Positions 52,798 through 57,129 of a stretch of DNA of 57,129 bases are shown here, piece by piece. The notes beneath the pieces are model-generated. The model had not been told where the DNA came from, searched no databases, and worked only from the letters and a program-made list of their open reading frames with translations. Position 1 is the stretch's first letter. Every line of letters begins with the position of its first letter. Origin of the DNA: JAWXUD01 sp044432945 (GTDB lineage: Bacteria; Cyanobacteriota; Vampirovibrionia; Gastranaerophilales; Gastranaerophilaceae). Location: positions 1-57,129 of the forward strand of contig JAWXUD010000009.1 of NCBI GenBank assembly GCA_044432945.1. Direction: 5' to 3'. The position numbers and the translations under genes are program-made.

Positions 52798-53250
52798 ATG
52801 ACAGAAGAAATGAATACAGAGCTTTTGAGTTTTGATACAGTGCAGATTATGGAAATGATTCCACACAGATATCCATTTTTGTTAGTTGACAGAATTACAG
52901 AATGTATTTCTGGTAAATATTCAAAAGGATATAAAAACTTAACGATGAATGAGGAATTTTTCCAAGGTCATTTCCCTAACAATCCGATTATGCCAGGTGT
53001 ATTACAATTAGAAGCGATGGCACAATGTGCAGCTCCAATATTAATGACTATGCCTGAATTTAAAGGAAAGTTGACGTTGTACGCTGGAATTGAAGGTGTT
53101 CGTTTTAAAAATATCGTTCGCCCTGGTGATAGATTTGAGATGGAAGTTGAGATGACTAAAATCAAAGGACCTGTTTGCAAAGCTCATGGTATAGGAAAAG
53201 TTGATGGTAAATTATGTGTAGAAGTTGATATGACTTTTGCAATGAAATAA
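52798..53250 (+). CDS. fabZ: 3-hydroxyacyl-ACP dehydratase
   Basis: This 150-aa hot-dog-fold protein catalyses dehydration in fatty acid elongation. IMEMIPHRYPFLLVDRI carries the catalytic His, and FFQGHFPNNPIMPGVLQLEAMAQ the catalytic Glu region. GGAGAA precedes the ATG. It ends the lipid A unit; lpxA, which usually follows, is replaced here by a terminator. Confidence 0.96.
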   Translation: MTEEMNTELLSFDTVQIMEMIPHRYPFLLVDRITECISGKYSKGYKNLTMNEEFFQGHFPNNPIMPGVLQLEAMAQCAAPILMTMPEFKGKLTLYAGIEGVRFKNIVRPGDRFEMEVEMTKIKGPVCKAHGIGKVDGKLCVEVDMTFAMK

Positions 53251-53268
53251 TTTACTTTGTTATTTCTA

Positions 53269-53309
53269 AGAGGCGATTTTTGATATAATCAAAAATCGCC
53301 TCTCTTTTT
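53269..53309 (+). terminator. Terminator of the lpx-fabZ unit
   Basis: AGAGGCGATTTTTGA pairs perfectly with TCAAAAATCGCCTCT and is followed by CTTTTTTTATA. Confidence 0.92.
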
Positions 53310-53352
53310 TTATATTTAATTTTAATTAAAATCTAATGCAATTCAATTGGTT

Positions 53353-53835
53353 TTATGTAAGGCTAGTATAATCACCAGTTTCAAAAAACTCATTCATCTG
53401 TTCCGCAGTGATACCTAGTTGTAGCCCCACTACATCAACTAAGCCATTGCCACGATAAAAATTAATTGCTTCATCAAAGTCTATTAAAGCTAATTCTTTG
53501 TCGTTTTCGCTGAATGTTTCAGTGATTTCAGCTTCAGAAATATTAGCTCTCAAACTCTCACGAGTTACGCCTTTTGCATTGTATAACCCTCTGAATACAT
53601 CGCCACGAGTTAGATTTAACAAGCCTATACGTCTAGCTTCTTGTTCGCCTAATTCTTCTTCGCTGTACATTGGTGCATATCCTGTTATGTACCAGCTATC
53701 ATCAATCTCGGATTGTTCAACATCATAAAGCTCTATGCTATAACCATTTTGTACAGCCCATGCCTCATTAGAGTTCGCATTCATCGTTAAAACGTTTTTA
53801 GTTTCTTCGTCAATATATTTTATTCTTTTTAACAT
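53353..53835 (-). CDS. Hypothetical protein, possible phage tail accessory
   Basis: I do not recognise this 160-aa acidic protein. It begins MLKRIKYIDEETKNVLTMNANSN and has no signal peptide or TM helix. The middle shows EARRIGLLNLTRGDVFRGLYNAKG and the end is a helical LGITAEQMNEFFETGDY. It starts one base after the stop of the upstream phage-like gene, so both belong to one transcript. Its position after a tail-fibre-like gene suggests a fibre-assembly or structural role, which is inference. Confidence 0.6.
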   Translation of the reverse strand: MLKRIKYIDEETKNVLTMNANSNEAWAVQNGYSIELYDVEQSEIDDSWYITGYAPMYSEEELGEQEARRIGLLNLTRGDVFRGLYNAKGVTRESLRANISEAEITETFSENDKELALIDFDEAINFYRGNGLVDVVGLQLGITAEQMNEFFETGDYTSLT

Positions 53836-53836
53836 A

Positions 53837-54784
53837 TTACATAACTCCTTTCAATGGATAAAAAGTACAAACTTGTGAGCCACCAACACCTGAAAAAGTT
53901 ATAGTGTCACCCGCAGCCGCCCATGCGTAGTTTGTTCTATCTATAGAAAGATTAGAGGTGGTAAAGTAGGAAACGTTAATACCATTAATATATATACTTG
54001 ATGCCCCATTTGGGTTAGAGGTGCATTTTAACACAATATATCCCGCATAAGGTGGTTCATATTGAGAGCTTATCGTAACGCCGTTGTCAAAATCTGGTAC
54101 TCCCCAGTTCAAAACTTCTACTTTGTCAGTCTTTTTTATAAATTCAATAGGGTTAAACACTTCTAAATATGTAACCAAATTATCATCGGAAGTGCTATAT
54201 TTACCTATCATTACGCAACTTTTTGTACTATATGAAGAACCATTATTAGATGAGTAATAGTAATTTGAATTTGATACAAAATACATATGATCTTCACTTA
54301 ATACTAGATCTGGCAGATCAGTTGTTGAATCAATAATTTTAAACATCGAAGTTGGAATATTAGATATAGTTTCATCATCGTTTAGAAATAGATAAAATTC
54401 ATCTTCGCTTGCATCAGTACAGCTATAGGTAAGTGCTTCTTCAAGTTCTAATTCGATACTTTTTAATGTTGCATCATCATTTCTTCCATCAGGAATTAGC
54501 ACTTTTAGCCCTGATTTTACAGTTATTGTGGTTACTGAATAACTAGCAACACCGTTGGGTGCTGCCATTATCCCGTTGCTAAATAAATATGAATTTGTTA
54601 AATCAGAATTGGCTAATGTTGATGTCAATTCATCAATTTGCGTTTCTACCGCCTCAATTAACAAATCAGCATTATCGCTTACACTGCTGATAGCATCGGC
54701 GACTGCTATAAAGTTGGCATTCACTTCAGATGCTTTAGCCTTAGTGCCAGGGATAAATTCATAAGGTATTGTTATATTTGTCAT
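53837..54784 (-). CDS. Phage tail-fibre-like structural protein
   Basis: This 315-aa protein opens with MTNITIPYEFIPGTKAKASEVNANFIAVADAIS, a pattern typical of the N-terminal part of phage tail fibres and related virion proteins, followed by a helical stretch and then Ser/Asn/Tyr-rich beta structure (e.g. YYYSSNNGSSYSTKS). The C-terminus (YAWAAAGDTITFSGVGGSQVCTFYPLKGVM) resembles a tip domain. ATG 54784 has AAAGG seven bases upstream. No other phage genes surround it. Confidence 0.6.
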   Translation of the reverse strand: MTNITIPYEFIPGTKAKASEVNANFIAVADAISSVSDNADLLIEAVETQIDELTSTLANSDLTNSYLFSNGIMAAPNGVASYSVTTITVKSGLKVLIPDGRNDDATLKSIELELEEALTYSCTDASEDEFYLFLNDDETISNIPTSMFKIIDSTTDLPDLVLSEDHMYFVSNSNYYYSSNNGSSYSTKSCVMIGKYSTSDDNLVTYLEVFNPIEFIKKTDKVEVLNWGVPDFDNGVTISSQYEPPYAGYIVLKCTSNPNGASSIYINGINVSYFTTSNLSIDRTNYAWAAAGDTITFSGVGGSQVCTFYPLKGVM

Positions 54785-54875
54785 AAATTTGCCTTTCGAC
54801 AAATTTAATACAAAAGTAAATTAAAAAAGCGTTTGATAAAACAATTATACAGATTTTTTATTACTTGTCAAGAAA

Positions 54876-56213
54876 TTATTTTTTATTCTTTTCAGAGCGT
54901 TCACGAACAGAGATTCTTATTGGTGTACCGAAGAACCCAAAAGCTTCACGCAATTTATTCTCAATATATCGTTTGTAATGATCTTTCATTAAATCAGCGT
55001 TGTTGGCGAATAATACAATATGTGGCGGACAAGTGCTGATTTGAGTCACATACATAACTTTCAAACGCTTACCTTTGTGTGAAGTTGGAGGGTTGAGCAT
55101 ATAAGCTTCTTTAATAACTTTGTTCAACAAACCAGTAGATATGCGTTTTGTGCATTCAGAATAAACGTTTTGTGTTTCAACAAAAATTTGATTTAATCTT
55201 TGTTTTGTCATCGCACTAATATAAATTTTTGGTGCAAAAGCTAAAAATGGAATTTCGTTAGCTAAAACTTTGTTATATTCATTCACAGAATTAGATTTTT
55301 TATTTTCGACTAAATCCCATTTATTTATTGCGATTATAATCCCTTTACCAGCTTCTACGATTGTAGATGCTATTTTTTTATCTTGATCAGAAATCCCTTC
55401 AGTAGCATCTATGACAAGCAAAGCCACATCGCAATCACGAATTGAGCGTATAGCACGGTCAACTGCGAATTTTTCAACACCCCAATCAACTTTAGATTTT
55501 TTACGAATACCAGCTGTATCCACGATTACATATTGTTTCTCATTAACCGTAACCAAGCTATCAATACTATCACGAGTTGTTCCAGAAACATCAGAAACAA
55601 TAACACGATTTTCGTTCAACACAGCGTTTACAATAGATGATTTCCCCGCATTTGGGCGACCAACGATAGCTATCTTAATCGTTTCTTCTTTTTCATCGTC
55701 AAGATCAAGCTCAAAGTCTTGAGTCAAAATATCTAATAAATCGCCAACCCCACCACTTCCGTGAAGTGCCGAAATCCCAATAGGCTCACCAATTGCTAAT
55801 GCATAAAAATCACTAATCATAAGCATTGAAGATGGGTTGTCTATTTTGTTAACAGCAAGAATAATTTCTTTTCCTGATTGTCTTAAAATTTGTGCGATGT
55901 CATAATCAATAGGGTTTACGCCCTCTTTGCCATCGACTAAAAACACGATTTTATCAGCTTCTTCACAAGCAATTCTTGCCTGATCGAAGATTGATAACAT
56001 TATTTCATCTTCATCACCTGGTATAATCCCACCAGTATCAATTATAGTAAAGTTTTTGTGTTGCCATTCAACATCAAAATAAATTCTATCACGAGTAACT
56101 CCAGGTAAATCATCTACAATTGAGTTTCTTGAACCCACAAGTCTATTCACAAACGTTGATTTACCTACGTTTGGACGTCCGACTATCGCTATTATTGGTT
56201 TTCTATTTATCAT
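54876..56213 (-). CDS. der: Ribosome-assembly GTPase Der (EngA)
   Basis: This 445-aa protein has two GTPase domains in tandem: GRPNVGKS with DTGG and NKID in the first, GRPNAGKS with DTAGIRKK and NKWD in the second, then the KH-like C-terminal domain (GTPIRISVRER). It acts in 50S subunit maturation. The length is typical. The downstream phage-like genes read in the same direction after 91 bp. Confidence 0.97.
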   Translation of the reverse strand: MINRKPIIAIVGRPNVGKSTFVNRLVGSRNSIVDDLPGVTRDRIYFDVEWQHKNFTIIDTGGIIPGDEDEIMLSIFDQARIACEEADKIVFLVDGKEGVNPIDYDIAQILRQSGKEIILAVNKIDNPSSMLMISDFYALAIGEPIGISALHGSGGVGDLLDILTQDFELDLDDEKEETIKIAIVGRPNAGKSSIVNAVLNENRVIVSDVSGTTRDSIDSLVTVNEKQYVIVDTAGIRKKSKVDWGVEKFAVDRAIRSIRDCDVALLVIDATEGISDQDKKIASTIVEAGKGIIIAINKWDLVENKKSNSVNEYNKVLANEIPFLAFAPKIYISAMTKQRLNQIFVETQNVYSECTKRISTGLLNKVIKEAYMLNPPTSHKGKRLKVMYVTQISTCPPHIVLFANNADLMKDHYKRYIENKLREAFGFFGTPIRISVRERSEKNKK

Positions 56214-56266
56214 AATAAACTCATTGTAACACAGATATTTTAAAAATACATTTTTAATATATTTCT

Positions 56267-56300
56267 AAAAAACGCCACGAATTTCTTCATGGCGTTTTTT
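56267..56300 (-). terminator. Terminator between the pilin-like gene and der
   Basis: AAAAAACGCCA pairs with TGGCGTTTTTT. It lies 16 bp after the stop of the pilin-like gene on the minus strand and 53 bp upstream of der. Confidence 0.9.
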
Positions 56301-56316
56301 CTATTATGTTATTAAA

Positions 56317-57129
56317 TTATTTTACACAACGCACATACGGTGACGTACTGTTTTTTAAGATTGTATACCACTGCTCATGAAAATACGTACTCGTTAAATA
56401 AAATGTTCCACCATAATTAATATAACCAGAATCATAACTAGAACTCCATAACCTAAATGGTAACGAACTAATATCTAAAGACAACATCTCAAAATTCTCT
56501 GATACTGGCGTGCCTAAGTAATCTGCGACTGTCGTTGTTGTGCTTGTATCTAAATAATAATCCTCATATAAATAATTTTGTATTAATGATAATAATTGCG
56601 AATTTGTCGGCATACTCATACCTCTATCCTCACAAGCTTTTTTTGCACCCGCCCAAGCGTTAGATGCACAATAATCATTTGCCGTACCAGTGTCATCATA
56701 TGTCGCATCGCTACATGTGTTAATCGCAGAATATGGAACATCTGCTAACATCCAACAAAGTCCGTCAACCTCTACTCCCATCAATGTGTTGATTGGCCAA
56801 ATATCAGAGCCAACCGTGTTTTTACCTTTTTTACCACTCACATCAGCTAATATCGCTACACATTGCACGGCTTCTGAACGATTAGCTCCACCTTCATAAG
56901 GATCTAACCATTCACAGTTTTTATCATAACTTATTACTGCCCCTGTCCCATCAGCGAATATCACAGCTGATGTCGCACCGCTATGATCAGTATCACTAGT
57001 TTCAGCAGCAAAATTGATACCAACTTTTAAATCATCAGTAGTCAATTCTTTACCACAAGAATCTAATATAACTTCTGGAAAGCAATTTTCAATCTCATCA
57101 ACGTCACAGCGTTCATTTATTTTTAGATA
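56317..57129 (-). CDS. Pilin-like secreted protein, N-terminus outside the window
   Basis: The frame is open through the right edge of the window, so the start and the expected prepilin leader are missing. The visible 270 residues match the C-terminal domain of the protein at 16041-17096: CDVDEIENCFPEV aligns with CDNDELTDCFADI, and AVIFADGTGAVISYDKNCEWLDPYEGGANRSEA with the same region there. It is cysteine-rich. The C-terminal ~100 residues (SLPFRLWSSSYDSGYINYGGTFYL...CVK) resemble the same fold. An internal TTG at 57045 is not needed as a start. Confidence 0.8.
   Translation of the reverse strand, partial: YLKINERCDVDEIENCFPEVILDSCGKELTTDDLKVGINFAAETSDTDHSGATSAVIFADGTGAVISYDKNCEWLDPYEGGANRSEAVQCVAILADVSGKKGKNTVGSDIWPINTLMGVEVDGLCWMLADVPYSAINTCSDATYDDTGTANDYCASNAWAGAKKACEDRGMSMPTNSQLLSLIQNYLYEDYYLDTSTTTTVADYLGTPVSENFEMLSLDISSLPFRLWSSSYDSGYINYGGTFYLTSTYFHEQWYTILKNSTSPYVRCVK

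Overview
The window looks like part of the chromosome of an uncultured, low-GC, outer-membrane-bearing bacterium. It carries an LPS/lipid A cluster (hldC-like, lpxD, lpxC, fabZ), an autotransporter with Chlamydia-type polymorphic repeats, LL-diaminopimelate aminotransferase, glycogen genes (glgC, glgA), and several pilin-like proteins beginning FTLAEVLITLGxIGVVxAMT. This combination suggests a gut relative of Cyanobacteria (Vampirovibrionia/Melainabacteria, e.g. Gastranaerophilales). The lineage is an inference from gene content only.

Region 1 (1-15.5 kb) is an accessory island. It holds a type I restriction-modification locus (hsdR, a small membrane protein, hsdM, a RhuM-family gene, hsdS), a DUF2971 protein, a PP-loop PAPS-reductase-like protein and an exported phospholipase D-like protein. 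These are followed by a three-gene transposition operon on the minus strand: a Mu-type DDE transposase, a MuB/TnsC-like ATPase and an unrecognised two-HTH protein. The element's right end (15297-15477) abuts the terminator of an initiator tRNA-fMet gene. A nearly identical copy of that right end lies at 1-181 in the same orientation, so the island is either tandemly inserted or has a duplicated end. No inverted left end is visible.

Region 2 (15.5-35.4 kb) is mostly housekeeping: XRE regulator and pilin-like gene, rnpA-rpmH, proC, an orphan sensor kinase, a TPR protein, a TMEM43-family membrane protein, an ECF sigma/anti-sigma pair, two lineage-type hypothetical proteins, glgC-glgA with a giant zinc-ribbon/TPR protein, dapL and ruvB.

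Region 3 (35.4-40.2 kb) is rich in a GC-rich palindromic repeat. Repeat arrays flank a pilin-like gene, an alpha-amylase-family gene and a DUF559 nuclease-like gene. The DUF559 gene is bracketed by 52-bp inverted copies of the same repeat, which gives it the look of a minimal mobile element.

Region 4 (40.2-57.1 kb) contains a NarL-type response regulator, an orphan beta-class DNA methyltransferase, a large autotransporter split by a frameshift with two CRP-like sites upstream, a SulP transporter, prs, the lipid A cluster, two phage-structural-looking genes, der, and a truncated pilin-like gene at the window edge.
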